Shown in pieces: positions 25,704 through 39,057 of a stretch of 64,000 bases of DNA (its first letter is position 1; every line of letters begins with the position of its first letter). The DNA comes from Bugula neritina. Its lineage: Eukaryota; Bryozoa; Gymnolaemata; Cheilostomatida; Bugulidae. The stretch is taken from positions 27,106,504 to 27,170,503 of the forward strand of contig OZ037765.1 of assembly GCA_964035545.1 (NCBI GenBank), given 5' to 3'. The notes beneath the pieces were generated by a model that worked only from the letters and a program-made list of their open reading frames with translations, was not told where the DNA came from and did not search any database. A program made the translations under genes and the position numbers.

Positions 25704-26958
25704 TCAAAATTGAGATGAAGTAGCAGTCGGGTGGTTGCCGTTTGCCTTAGGCATTCTTGCTGTACTACTTTGTAGCTTGTTCTTGTACGTTAAAGAAATA
25801 CATCTATCGTGAACTTTGAGTTTGTGACATTTCATTTTATAGTAGAGTAGAGTCTTTTCTGGGCTCACTGATGACCAGCCTTGATCAAAGACGAAAAAGG
25901 GATGTTCCAGCGTGGCTTCAACAGTAGCTTCCACCTAAAGCAACCGGAGTACAACACATCCATTAATCAGCTTATTACTAACCTTGCATACCTCATTTAA
26001 ACTTAAAAACTCATTTAAGAGATTAATAATTTGAAAATATCATTGAACTAAGCAATAAGCAGTCTGAAAAAATCATTGAACTAAGCAATAAGTAGTTAAC
26101 ACTCTAGTAGCTTTAAAATAGTGTAAAACAAAGTTGGTAGGCACTATATTCATAATTTTCATCTCAAAGACAATAACTTACTGGATTATGCTTTAGATTT
26201 CCAACGCTAAAGGTCAAGAAGGCCGTTCCTCTGGCAGGATCTTCCGCAATCTTAACTACTGTGCTACAGTCCAGACTAAGATTTGAGCTAAGGTCGGCAC
26301 TAATCTCAAAATCACTTGTCTGCAAGTCTTCTATTCGTTTTAATTTATTTTCAGACAACTGAATAACGGAGCCAACATGGAAATACTCAGGTCTATGTGG
26401 AATAGCAGAAGTGGAGCTTTTAACTGTGGCTGTAGTATCTTCAGAAGTGGCAGCTGGTTTCATTCGTTTAGACGGAATATCTGCCTCCACGGGCGATTTA
26501 AAATCACGTGTCTGACTTCTAGATTGTTGTACAGTTGACGTTTGATGTGAGCTGCTATCCCCAGAAGTTGAGGGGATGACTGGAACCAACAATCTAGAAG
26601 TGTTTGTGGGCAACGAGACACTGAGAGTCTGGTTAGAGGTGCTGTGTTGCTGCAGAGATGGTGGCACCATAATCCCTATTGTGGAGGACGGCCCATTATA
26701 AAAATGTTGCAATGGATTAGAAAAGTTCATAGGAACAGGCGGGAAAGGTTGTCTTGGATGTGCAACAGAAGCTAAATCAAAATGGCTGGCTGTAGAGCTA
26801 GGGTTGACTTGGCGTGCATTTGGAAAACTAACCCAAGAGCTACTACTTCGAGCATTTGTGCCACCAGCAGAAATTCCATTCTGAGTAGTAGTTACAATTG
26901 AAGTTGTCAAAGCTGTGGTTGAAGGTGCCAAGGAATAAGATCTCTCCTGCCCATTCAT
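25704..26958 (-). CDS. ATXN1: Ataxin-1-like AXH-domain protein
   Basis: Probable nuclear transcriptional co-regulator of the ataxin-1/BOAT family, which binds partners such as Capicua through the AXH domain. Two coding exons: 26958-26182 and 25934-25704, 1008 bases, 335 aa. Residues 1-185 are Ser/Thr/Pro/Gln-rich and likely disordered. The AXH domain spans about 189-320 and is split by the intron: HVGSVIQLSENKLKRIEDL, then HPFFVFDQGWSSVSPEKT and KLKVHDRCISLTYKNK, matching the VGSIIQL, YPFFVFGQGWSS and DVCISLTLKN blocks of vertebrate ataxin-1. A basic SKRMKP occurs near 160. Unlike human ataxin-1 there is no polyglutamine run, and the protein ends about 15 residues after the AXH domain, so the vertebrate C-terminal region is missing. 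Vertebrate ATXN1 also has long 5' UTR introns, which fits the splice signals upstream. Confidence 0.92.
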
Positions 26959-29100
26959 CTATCTGACAATGGAGATACCGCAGATTTACAGTTTCAATTT
27001 CAGAGAGTTAATGATTCAAGGGCATATTCTTTCTTCCTTCCTAAAAACAAAAGAAATAATTAAGCATCGCGTTAATTTGGATGACATTATAGAGTCATCT
27101 TCTCTTGTGGTGTTCAAGACGCCTGTGCTCCCTAGAATTGGGACCTAAGCATAACTTTCTGGTAAAATATTAAAATCTGACCAGTTATATATTTAGTTTT
27201 AGTAAATCCCATCAGAATACTATATATAGATAATCAATGAAACAGATCATCATATATTGTAGATTATATCTCTTGTTTGGAGTGAGGGACGAGCATGCCA
27301 GTTTGAAATTATCTCTCTGATATTATTATACAAAACTTTGCAAAACAATTACAGTAGAGACAATTTTTTCTGGAAAGGGCTCACAAGTTCACTAAAATCT
27401 GCACTACAGGAAACCTAAAACAGTGTACAGTGTTTTGCAACCCGTGATTGGGAAGCCTACATAATATGTATCATATTATATTGGTGAAACTTGAAGCATG
27501 ACATATTTCTAGTTTATTGGACATTCAGTGATAAAACAGAGCTAAAAGTTTGGAAGTGTGGTGATTAAATAAAATGAAAATCATTTATAAAATTTGTAAC
27601 TTTTCTTCAGCTTTTAAACTAAATAGAAAAATATTCCTTTTGTTGACTCCAGGTTTATATAGCTAAGTGGTAACTATTTCTTTGACTACATTTTTTGCAG
27701 GTTGAAACACGATTCAAACTAAAATTTTTTTAGCAAGTTTCAAAAAGAAAACATGACCTTTGCTATTAAAAGAGCAGCACCCCAGCACTATGCATCTGAA
27801 TGTATACGAATCTAAATCAACTCTGAAACTAATCTGCATAGCTCACACTGGTGACTGTCTGGTGAATGGAGCAACCCATTTCAACTTGGGCAGATGCTAT
27901 AAATAGTATACTGTACTGTAAAGTTACAAATTTCCACTGAGTACAGAAACTTTAATGCCATTTTTAGCATGGAAAATTGAATGAAGTATGACTGTGAAGT
28001 ATTGCAAAAGCTAAAAATGAACTTCACCAGTGGTGATGTAGGCCTACTCGTACTACTGCACTCAAAGAAATAATATAATATACATATGGCTAAATCCCTG
28101 GATGGTTACTTCATATAAGCAGGCTTTGTTGTATTGCATCCTCGTGACATTCAAACGGCTGTCTCAATGCATTGATTGCTAATCAAATGTTTCTCTACGC
28201 TATTATCGACGACGTGACAAGCACAAAGCAAGTAATTGCGTGGTTATTTTTACTGCATAGAATGCATTAAATATGCATCCAGCTAATTAGCAAACGCAGA
28301 CCCTTGCAAATGACTAGACACGTGTTCGCAGAAAAACTCAGCCGTATAAAATATTGTGCAGGCAATAATCAATAAGTTAAGTGCACCTTCCACAACTGTT
28401 TTAATATAAACACTCACTGAACGGCGTGTAGTAACGCAAGGTCAATAGTATTACGAAGTAACCGGAGAAATAGTACAAGTAGGCGCCCAGCCGGCTCTTA
28501 ATCGCACTTTAATTATACGCACTATTACGTGCAATAGCTGAACGCGAGAAGAATGTTTAGCTGGTTAAGCACTACACTCCTCGATTTTACCGGACTTCAA
28601 CTTTCTGTAATTATTGTCTTATATCAGACAAATGAGAAAACGCTTAATAAATTATTATAACCTTGTAGTAGGTCATTACTGGCACCGCCCACTAGTATCG
28701 CCTAATATTTTAAGAATCAAACGTGAGCATGACCCATAAATATCCCCTGCATATTACGACTTACCATCTGGTATATATAGAGTTCGACCCCCAAACAACT
28801 CATATTTTGAAGATGAAAAACTAAATTCCTAATAGGTGTATTATAACCTATTGTCAAGTGAAATCTTTCATGTAGTTTGCAGGCCGTGGTGAAGTAAACC
28901 CAGCAACTGAGCTAGTAGGCTTGTTAATGAATATTATGTTGAACTAATGCAACTTGTTGAGAGAAATAGCTGACGTACTCACCGATGTATTGCACCAAAA
29001 CCTGCACAATTCCAAGCCACTTCTGTTGCTTTTAACTCAATGCACTACAAGCAATAGTCAGCATCCACCAAAAGCTCTTCATTACTTAGCTGAAAATGTA
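26959..29100 (-). promoter_or_regulatory. Candidate 5' UTR exons and promoter region of the ataxin-1 homologue
   Basis: Inference from splice signals. An acceptor (TTTTAG|GAAGG) lies at 27041/27040, 82 bases upstream of the ATG, and a strong donor (ACATCG|GTGAGTACG) lies at 28983/28982, which would give a 1.9 kb intron in the 5' UTR. The sequence around 28180-28520 has more CpG than its surroundings. The transcription start is not defined. Confidence 0.35.
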
Positions 29101-31700
29101 CATTATAGACTTTTAATTGCTATTTAACTTTTAGTCTAAATCAATATTTTTGTTATGAAGCTATAGATAGTCCACAAATTATATTGCAGCAAAAATATAG
29201 ATACTTTAGTGTGTTGTCAGATCTAAAAGTTGCACTATTTTAAACCTTAAAAAGTACACTTAGAGCTGATGAGACATAGATGGATGTCAGTAAAAATCAT
29301 AGGAATTAATTTATAACTACCCTAGTTGACTTGCCACCTGCTAAAAATAACGTACACTTGAAAGTAGGGGATTATAGTCAGGATAATGATAGATTTATTC
29401 TACTGTGTGCCTTTTCGTAGACTGAACTCAGTGCCCATAAAGTGCAATCAATTTAAAAAGACTGCCTTAACCAATTGCGAAATTTTAATATTCTAGTTTG
29501 GCATGAAACATGGTGTTGCATCTCTTTTTCACAAATTTATGGTTTTACACAATTTTCCAACCTGAATTTAGACATCAGGAGATATTAGCAGTTGAAAAGT
29601 TGATTTTTTATCATAAATCAATCTGTACATTAGTGGGCACTTTAATTTGAAATTATAGTTACAAATGTGATCATTAACACTCCTAGACTATGCGTTGTGC
29701 ATTATGTTACACAATTATAGTAAAAAAACGATATTAACTTTAGTATTAGTCTCCACAGTTGAAGCTAAAATGTGAAAATATGCACTTAACTTGCATACCT
29801 ACTTATGTAACTATGTTTACTAGCTATAGCAATGTGAAACAATAATGGTAAAAAATAAATTCAAACCGTGTCTGATATATAAGAATAATGGGTATTTTCA
29901 AATTATAATACTGAAAGGTGTAGGTCGTTCGGATATATTATTTTCATTTCCTGTCTTACAATGTCACAATAAATATATTAATTAGGTTGCTAAGTGCTAA
30001 TATACATACAAATGCTTTACATAATATTTTGTGCTTAATTTTATTACATAATTGTAGCACTAAATATATCACCAATGCCAGAGTTGTTTTGATAGCAGTC
30101 ATAGTTCTAGGCTCTAGGGTCTAATTGTAATCAAAACATAATGAAAAGTATTTCATCAAAGAATTTCCTAGATTTAACAGCTAAACTGAAATTTATAAAA
30201 GTGGGTTTTTCAAGTAAAAATCAAAAGATTCATACTGGTACAAACACACTGGAAACTCAAATTTTCAAACTGCTGATGTAGGCCTTTATCAAAATTTAAA
30301 ACTACAATTATTTATAGTACACTCAACAACAGTAGCTAAATTTACAAAGCCTTCACATTGGCTTTTTACAGACAAGCTGTGCCTACAGAAGTCTTAGCTC
30401 TCAAATGCAGCCACTTGGTAAAAACATGAGCTAGTAGACGGCTTACGTTATACAGCAAAATAAGTAAGTTTCTAAATTATTTTCTTTTTTCTAATGATGT
30501 TAGATACAATTATTTCTTGTAATCTTGCTCACTTGCCACAAAAATGTATTTGTTTTTAAATGTTTATGTTATGTTTATGTATTTTTGAAATATATTATTG
30601 TTTGTAGTCTTGCCTGTGTGAACACAATAAAATCATATACCAGTAAAGATTCATTGCCTAGTTTACTAGATGTCCTTTTAGTCTAGGTTTAATAATACCT
30701 ATTTGTCAGGGAGAGCTTCAAACTATCACAATAATGAATTATGAATATCGTGTAACTAAAACTGCACAGAAGGAGTAGGCTATAAGTATATATTGCTTAT
30801 ATTTATATTTCAACTAAAATAACAATTATTATGCCAATAGCTTTGATAGTTAAATACAACACCTACAAAACTAAGAAGAAGGTTATTCAACTCAAATAAT
30901 ATTTATTTTCATATTTTAAAGATGGGAGTATATTTAATTTTAATAGTTTTATGTTGTTTTGTTTGCAATTTCTATTAGGTTTACGGTCAATAATTCAGTT
31001 ATTGCAGTCAATTTAGTTGAAAATATTCTGTATCTATAAGATTATTTATATTTAAAAAACAACTAAATACACAAATTCAAAGGTTTATTTGTTATTCTTC
31101 AAATTTATTGCAACTTTAGATTACTCTGTTATACTTGGTCTATAGTCTATACTACGTGTAACAGTAAGTCAATATTACTAGGTCCAACCGAAATGGTAAC
31201 TTTCAAACATTCAAAAGTTTGTATAATTATGCTCCCTATCAGACTACTCAAAATGAAACAAAGTGAATATAATACCTACTATCAACTATTTGTATTACTA
31301 ATTAGTACTAATATTATAATTACAATCACCTGATAGAGTTGTAATCCAACTGTAAGTCACTAATTATAGCATTGATCTTTATAAACATTTTGTTCATAAG
31401 TAATTATAATAAGTAGTTATATAATATAAACTAAAAGTCAATGCCGCATTAATAAATACCATTTTTTTGTGCTAATACTCAGCAAAAATTAACTAAATAT
31501 TTTTGATTTTATAGCAAAATACATTTATATACTGTGAAATACTTTGTCATTTATAAACAGTAATACCAATACTACTTAAAATAAAAATGACCAATACGAT
31601 ATCGTAATACAATTTTTTTGATAATTTTTAATCAGCGAATCTTCATAGTGACAATCATTTTTATAATAATGATAATTTCACTTACAATTACATTTTTATG
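29101..31700. other. Gene-poor AT-rich region
   Basis: I find no exon with recognisable protein similarity, no tRNA-like structure and no clear transposon ends. Only AT-rich unique-looking sequence is visible. Confidence 0.4.
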
Positions 31701-33100
31701 ACTCTTAACACTGAATGCAGCTATAAGTATAAATAATCCAAATATAAGTTGTAGTTATAGTATTAGTATTATCAATACTATTATTACAAAAGATAATGAT
31801 ACTAATACTTAGTCTTATAATTCTTATCTTTATTTATACTTATAGTACTAATACTAGTAGCAGTGATTATGAATTTAAAATGAAATTATATTTGGTTAGT
31901 GTCACATGATAAATATTTAAATAATTTATTTTTAATTTTTAAAGCTAATGGTGTGTGAAATAGTATAAAAATAAGAGTTTGAAACTGAAATGCATCCACT
32001 TCCACAGTTTCAGAATCCATAAAAATATACATATATTATTACTAGTAGTACTAGTAGTAGCAGTATTACATGATTTACTGTATTAAACTCATTATTACTA
32101 CTTTATTATATGTAGTTTTACTGATTACTATAAGTACTATAAGTATAACCATAATAGTAGTACTATTACTATTAGTATAAGTATGACTATAGTAAAAAAT
32201 AAGTATAAGTATTAGTATTACTTTTAGTATTAGTGTTACTATTAGTATAAGTAGTAGCCTTACAGTAAATGTAATAGTAATACTAATTCAAATTGTATAT
32301 AAGTAATACTTATACTTATAGTTATACTATTACTTTATTATAAGTGATAGAACTAGAACTAGAAGTAAAACTATGTAAATCACTAAATGTAATTCACTAT
32401 ATTCACTAATAATATACTATATAATATTATAATATTATCACTAATATTATACTAATAGTAATACTTATATTTATATTTGAAGATAATACTACTAGTTATA
32501 CTAATTGTAAAATCAAACTGTAATCATAATGATAATGCAATAATTATAATATTAATAATCAATAATCATTAATTATTTATGTAATAGTAATACTATTACA
32601 GTAATACTATTAGTATTAGAATTAGTGATATTACTATTAGTAGTATATTACTAATAGTAAGAGACTACTATTACTAATACTAAATCTAATGGTAATAGTC
32701 ATACTAATAGTAATATCACTAATACTAATACTAATAAGTAATAGTAATAGTAATACTAATAGTAATACTATTACTATTATTATATTTATTAGGCTACTAG
32801 TACTATTACTATAACTATTACTATTAGTAATAATACAAACTCTAACACTAAGAGTAACTGTAAGACTAAGAGTTACACTAACTGTAAGTGATATTCATAT
32901 GGATATTCAATTTCATACACTATCATACTGATACTCTTAGTCATAGTCATACTGATACTGTAACTCAAACTCTAAGAGTAAGTGTAAGTCTGACACAATT
33001 TGAAATTTCATTATTATAACTATAAGTATTACTAGTACTATTAGTATTATTAATTAGTATTGTTATTTAGTATTGATATTATGATTTATAACAATCATAA
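31700..33100. repeat. Large block of degenerate AGTATT/TAATAG simple sequence
   Basis: About 1.4 kb dominated by short units such as TAATAGTAATACTAATAG and AGTATTAGTATTACTTTTAG, with later ACTCTAAGAGTAACTGTAAG runs. The units are close to their own reverse complement, so both strands look alike and many hairpins are possible. It is not a perfect microsatellite: every few units differ by one base. Confidence 0.75.
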
Positions 33101-36100
33101 CCATAATGCTTACAGCCAAGCCCAATGCCATGAATTCACACTTATCCGAATTTGAAACTATGTTGCAGTCACCAGCCACCTATCAATAAACCGGGAGCGA
33201 CTTGGATTGAATAGCTTGAGGACCATTCAACTTGTAATAAAATAACCTTGCTCAAAGAAATGCTGTATTTATAAATAATTACCAAATTTGCAAAGTGTAC
33301 TCCAAGTCGTAAAACTAAAATACTGATGACGTCGTTGCACACAGAGTGTACTTCACACTGTTGCGACGAATGACCAGTCTATAAAACACTAGAATAGGCT
33401 GTTCTTCTCAATTTTACGGGCCTTTGTAAAATTATAGAAAAGATAACTCTATAACAAATGTATTGCTGAAGTTGAAGAATGATACTGGTATAACACCATG
33501 GCAGCTCTTAATAGTTAGCAGTTACTAAAATATAAGCTAGGGTATGATATGTGTCAATAATTTTATTACCATAATTATTTATTTATATCAAAATAGAGTA
33601 GCAGTAAAAGTAGAGTAAACATTATTTTATAAACCCTCCTCCCATAAATCCATAATAAGGAAATATGACCCACAACATGGAAATATGTTTACGGACAAAA
33701 TATAGGTTATACGTACAAAAAATGAGCTAATGCTCTTTATAAAATCCACAATAGGATGAAACTTATGCAGTTGTACAGTACAAATATTAAAATCGGTTTT
33801 GAGATTAATATTTCGAAAAAGATGACAATAAAGTAATCTTGAAGCCTAAACCAGCTCAAGGTATAAAAAAACAATGCTTTATACTCAGTACCTTGTTTTA
33901 TTATATGATTGTTATTTATATTTGAATAATTTTGGAAAGTATTTGTAAAAATTATGACGTTAACGACCTGAGAACTGTAATTTTCTAAAACAAAAATCAC
34001 TGCAGAAAGAATTATAAAAATAGTGAGGCTATTATAAAAATGTTAATAATGTAATATATATGCAGGAATTGAAATATACCGTTAAAAGCTAACTAGAATT
34101 GACAGAATGTTTTATAGACCGAGTGATAAAAACTATTTTCATACGCAAAGTCTTCCACTTTATTGAACATTTAGAATTATTGAACTCTAATCTTTAAGTG
34201 ATTGAAGTTTAGCTATTCATCTCCTATGAGTTTCAGCATTTGATTATAGACACCAGATTTGTATACTGTAATATGTTGCGCATTGGCTTTAAGATTTTTA
34301 GTGGACTTTGTTAGCTTGCTCAGCTTATTAATGAATGGCTGTGAGTGGTCTGCTGGGTAGCTAATGAAAAGAGACAAAGCTTTCTCCCGGCAACGGACTT
34401 AGATATAATGTTTTTGAGATGTTGTTTGTGTATTAAGAACTGAAATTTGTTTGGTTTCACCCCAAATAGACGCTTCCCAGCTAGACGCTAATTTTTTGTT
34501 TTTGGTGCAATATATCATATAATGTACCTATATAACTGTTGTATTGATTGCTGAACATGAATAATAGTTAATTAATGTGAATTATCTAGAATAATATTCC
34601 AATTTTCATGGATTTGTGTGAGACAAAAAAGAAACAGCAATACATTATTAACGGACATTATTTTTAATGAAGGATGAACAGTTTTTATATTGGAGCATAG
34701 AATTAAATGCAAAATTAATAAGTTAACGCAGATTAAAAGGAATTTATTTCAAGATTAAAGAGAATGCAATTTTTTTAAATATACATATACTTCGATAATA
34801 TTAAAATAAATTTCACATAAAGTACATATATTGTACTAAAATAAATAAAGAGCGTCTAACTGAGAAGCATCTATCTGGAATGACATCATTCATTTGTTGT
34901 AGTTATGAAGAGCTAAAAGTTATTTAAAAGGTATATGGTGCAGTAATAAAGAAATTTATGGAAACCTGCAGTGTTCTATAAGGTGATAAACATTGCAAAA
35001 TATTATGTTCTCGCAAGACTCTCAGTCTGCAACCTTCACCCCATCCCCCAATGAAATTACTGCTCATGAATTTGCATCCGTGGAGATATTTAGTTATCAA
35101 CTATATATTATATATCTTTTAAAAAGAAGTTTTTATAAAGTGTGGTTCATAGCTACTTTTTGTACTAATTAGAAAATGGGCTGCAAAGCAAGTAAAATAT
35201 AAAAGCATATAACCTATTTACCTATGTTTTATATCTAGAACATATAATTTTCCTAATTTCTTCGTTACTATATCTACCTCCAAATGAAGTAAGGCATTGC
35301 AACCACGTAGTAGTCTTTATTATTAGGTATTTTGTTTGACTAAATTAGAAAATGCTAAATTGATTACAAAAAAAAAACTTTTTTTTCTCATTACATGTGA
35401 TGAAGTTAAGGTGTTTTATTTGGCAATGTTAATTATGGGTTTATGATTTCATTACATGCTTTTTATTTGACAGTATTTTGATAAGCAGGAAAATTTTTGA
35501 GAACAAAATAGTCACGTATATTGCTATAACATAAAATGTACTAGGCCTATATGTTTTTTTTTATAAAATGTAGTATGTATATAAGACATAATTTTTATTA
35601 TATTACAACATAATAAGTATATAAATTATCATATACAGTATACTGTGTATTTAGCTCTGTTAGGCTGTTTGATTCGATAGGTCAACTATGTTGTATATTC
35701 ATATGTTGTATTGTTGTATTATAGCTAGATAAGCTATTAATAATGAAAAAGCCATGGAAAGCTTTCAGCTACATATAGCCATGTTTTGATGTATATTATG
35801 TTTTTCACTTGCTTTGTACCATTCAACCAGATTACATGTCCTACAAGCAATAACACATATTTGTCATAATGCTACAAACTATACATATTATATGCTACAT
35901 AATAAAATTATTATCATGGGAACAAAGTTTTATTGTGTCCGCGAGTACAATAATTTTATCTAGTGCTATAGAGTTGTCTTCTCCCACGTACAGCGAGCGC
36001 AACAAAAGTTGAATAGGTAAAAAGAAAAAATGGCCGACGCACCATTCACCAGTGATAAATTGAGATTCTAATTTAAATTTTGATTCATAATAACCTAGTG

Positions 36101-36239
36101 GCCCATCTTTTAAAAAATAACTTGGCTACTTGAAGAATGTTTAGCTTAATTTTATTTATATGAGTTTCTTAACATAAAATCTAATGCTTTGTTTATTAGA
36201 ATTCTTAATCCTCATTAAATTTAATCATTAAATTTAAAA
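33101..36239. other. Gene-poor region upstream of the SNF-type gene
   Basis: Mostly AT-rich with nothing recognisable. An 87-codon minus-strand open frame at 33737-34000 is Phe/Ile/Asn-rich and looks like chance. The stretch 35935-36060 has several CpGs (GTCCGCGAG, CACGTACAGCGAGCGC) and a donor-like GAATAG|GTAAAA near 36019. It may be the promoter and a non-coding first exon of the plus-strand RNA-binding gene, spliced to an acceptor near 37240. This is weak. Confidence 0.35.
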
Positions 36240-37085
36240 TTAATGCGTAGCAGTACCGTAGCACTAACACTTAACAGTAACATTAACAGTATGAGTAACA
36301 CTAACTGTAATGACTAATGAGTATCACTATTAATATTAGTGATACTCTTTACTGAGTTCATTACTCATTAATGAAGATTAAGGATGTCATAGTGATACTG
36401 ATCACTATGAGTATGACATCTATTTCTAATTCAAATTGAAATTTATCAAAGTGAAACTGAAAGTGATCAACTTCAACTTCGTCAACATCAATTTCAAATT
36501 CAATATCAACATGAACATGTACTTCAACTTGTAGTAATGCTGATCGTAGATTTTTAGTTGTACTTTGTCGTTTGTCTTGGTTCTAGGTTTAATTCAAATT
36601 TTAGACTTTTCAATTTCATTTAGATTTAGTTTTACTTGAAGTTTATCACTTTTACTTTTTTAGCTTTACTTCATTGCATTTCAATAAATTTATTTATTAA
36701 TATTATTAACTTAAGTCCAAATTCGATGCCCTAAGCCAATGGACAATGGCCAATTTAATACTTATAGTTAATGTTATAGTTATACTAATGTATAATACTA
36801 TTAATAGTTATACTAATAGTTATAGTAATAGTTATACTTAATAACTTATACTTATACTTATAGTCATAGTGATACTCATACTGATTGTGACAGTTATAGA
36901 TATACTGAGTCACTCATACTTATACTGATATTCAAATCATATTGATATTAAAACCGATAGGCTATAGTGATACTGATAGCCAAGGCAAAACTCAATATAA
37001 TGTCATACTCCTACTAACTTTAAGTCGAATGATAAAGTGATGCTCATTGAATGACTATCACTATCAGTCACTGTCATCCGTCTAA
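36240..37085. repeat. Degenerate simple-sequence block
   Basis: Successive sub-blocks differ in unit: ACTAACAGTAACATTAACAG (about 36260), AACTTCGTCAACATCAATTT (36470-36530), TACTTTTAGCTTTACTT (36640), and ATAGTTATACTAATAGTTAT (36780-36960). No coding content. Confidence 0.7.
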
Positions 37086-37264
37086 AATAATAATATTAAA
37101 TATACTTCTTTTCATTCCTGGGTTATTAGCGTCACCATTATCTGCATTGAACTTATTTTTGCTCTTTCAAGGTTTTTATTGGTTTCAGCTTTACATTTAT
37201 CAACGTAGCATTAGGTAACATTTTTCTCGTATACTTTTTAGCTAGTGATTCCACTACTTCTGCT

Positions 37265-39057
37265 ATGGACATCAGACCCAGCCATACAATATATGTTAAT
37301 AACCTCAATGAGAAGGTGAAGAAAGATGGTAAGTGTTGTTGTGCAACTAAATCGTATTTGTTTGGTTTATTCTTCTGCAAGTTTAAGCATATCAGTTTAT
37401 ATAAATCAGATTTCAAGTGATGGTAAAAGACCCATATAGCTTATTATAATATATCTTGTGCTGTTTTTTTTGTAGAGTTGAAAAAATCTCTCTATGCTAT
37501 ATTCTCACAGTTTGGCCAAATTCTTGATATTGTTGCCCTAAAGTCTCTTAGAATGCGAGGTCAAGCATTTGTTATATTCAAAGAAATAAATAGTGCTACT
37601 AAGGCTTTACAATCTATGCAAGGATTCCCATTTTATGATAAACCAATGGTACGTATAGACTATAGAAGTTTAACACTAATTGTTATTCTTAATTCTCAAT
37701 GTAGAAGTTTTATTCTTTTCTTTTAAATGCCTACAATATTTTATTTTAAATATGTTTTAGCGAATATCTTATTCTAAAACGGATTCAGATGTGATTGCAA
37801 AAATGAAGGGCACATTTGTACCCAGAGAGAAAGGTCCCAAAACAGAAGAGCATATTCCTAAAAAGAAGAAAAAGAAGTAAGTCTTGGGGATTTTATTTAT
37901 ACTATAGCTTCTTTTTTGTTAAGATTAATGCACTGAAACCTGCTTTAAAAGGTCAGAAAAATCTAAATCTAACCCATATAGATAGATAAATGCTTAAAGT
38001 ATTTATTGGGCAACTTTTTATCCTAAAAAACCACATTGAGTTTCAAAATCAAAATTCATCAAATGCAGAACAATATATTACAAATATATATATATACAAG
38101 ACTATTTTGATTGTAATATCTCATTAGGACATATACCTGGAAAGATTGTTTTATACTTATGTATGATCTAGCAATGTTTAAACAGTTGACAGCGTATATG
38201 AAGTTGTAGTAATTCCATTCTAAATGTAAAGTTTCTGCATTGAAATTTTTTGCTCTTAATTTTTGTGTGCTCTAATTTATAATTATTCAATATTTACAGG
38301 GCAGCTGCTGCTGCCGCTCAAGCAGCTGCAAGTAATGACTCAGCTGCGCACATTGTCCCTCCGTCTTCTGGTACTACACCTGCGGTCATACCGGAACAGC
38401 CACCCAACCAGATATTGTTCTTGACTAACTTACCAGAAGAAACTAATGAAATGATGTTATCCATGCTCTTCAATCAGTGAGTTGCTATACAAAAACCAAT
38501 TTGCATGTGTTATTTTTTCATTTATTTTGCAGCTTTATTGGTTTCATGCTTTTTACAGCATTCATCAGGCACATTTGTATTTAAATTGTACCTCAAGTAA
38601 CACATCAAGAGGTAGTAGGGTGATGGATATCATATAGTGGTAGTCAGTTATGTGTTCGAATATTATGGAATATAAATATTTCTGTTTTATGATTACAGAG
38701 AAAAAATTTTCTTTGAATGCTGGCAGGTTAACATTAATTCGTTACTTTTGTGCGAAGTATATATTTTTGTTCTGTATAGTATAAGAAGGTTTCCAGCAAG
38801 CACAGGTTTTCATTTTTTGTGGCGGTGTTGTACCACACACACACACACACTTAGTATGGAATGTACCACTGGTTTTAATACAAAGTATATGTTGTAGATT
38901 TCCTGGCTTCAAGGAGGTTCGTCTGGTACCTGGCCGTCACGACATTGCGTTTGTAGAGTTTGAGAATGAAACCCAATCCAGTGCTGCAAAAAGCGCTCTT
39001 CAGGGCTTCAAAATTACACCAACACATGCCATGAAAATTACCTTCGCCAAGAAATAA
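37265..39057 (+). CDS. SNRPA: U1A/U2B''-type snRNP RNA-binding protein (SNF-like)
   Basis: Spliceosomal protein that binds U1 snRNA stem-loop II and/or U2 snRNA stem-loop IV. Five exons: 37265-37328, 37476-37648, 37761-37876, 38300-38476, 38898-39057; 690 bases, 229 aa. RRM1 (about 7-90) has RNP2 IYVNNL and RNP1 RGQAFVIF, with the family's [19 protein letters not shown] helix. A Lys-rich then Ala-rich linker ([16 protein letters not shown]) follows, then RRM2 (about 155-229) with [20 protein letters not shown] and HDIAFVEF. The length fits Drosophila SNF (216) and human U2B'' (225) better than human U1A (282), so in this animal one protein may serve both snRNPs. An AATAAA lies at 39333-39338. 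The start ATG fits the family N terminus ([14 protein letters not shown]). Confidence 0.93.

Noticed and set aside
31700-33100. CRISPR-like regular repetition
   Set aside because: The repeats are short, degenerate and without unique spacers, and the genome is eukaryotic.
33320-33380. Possible CRE-like TGACGTCG and short palindrome
   Set aside because: A single short motif in a region without a nearby gene start; such words are expected by chance.
33737-34000. 87-codon minus-strand frame in the gene desert
   Set aside because: The composition is that of random AT-rich DNA, with no start context, splice partner or recognisable motif.
38838-38851. CA dinucleotide microsatellite
   Set aside because: Only about seven units, too short to be notable.
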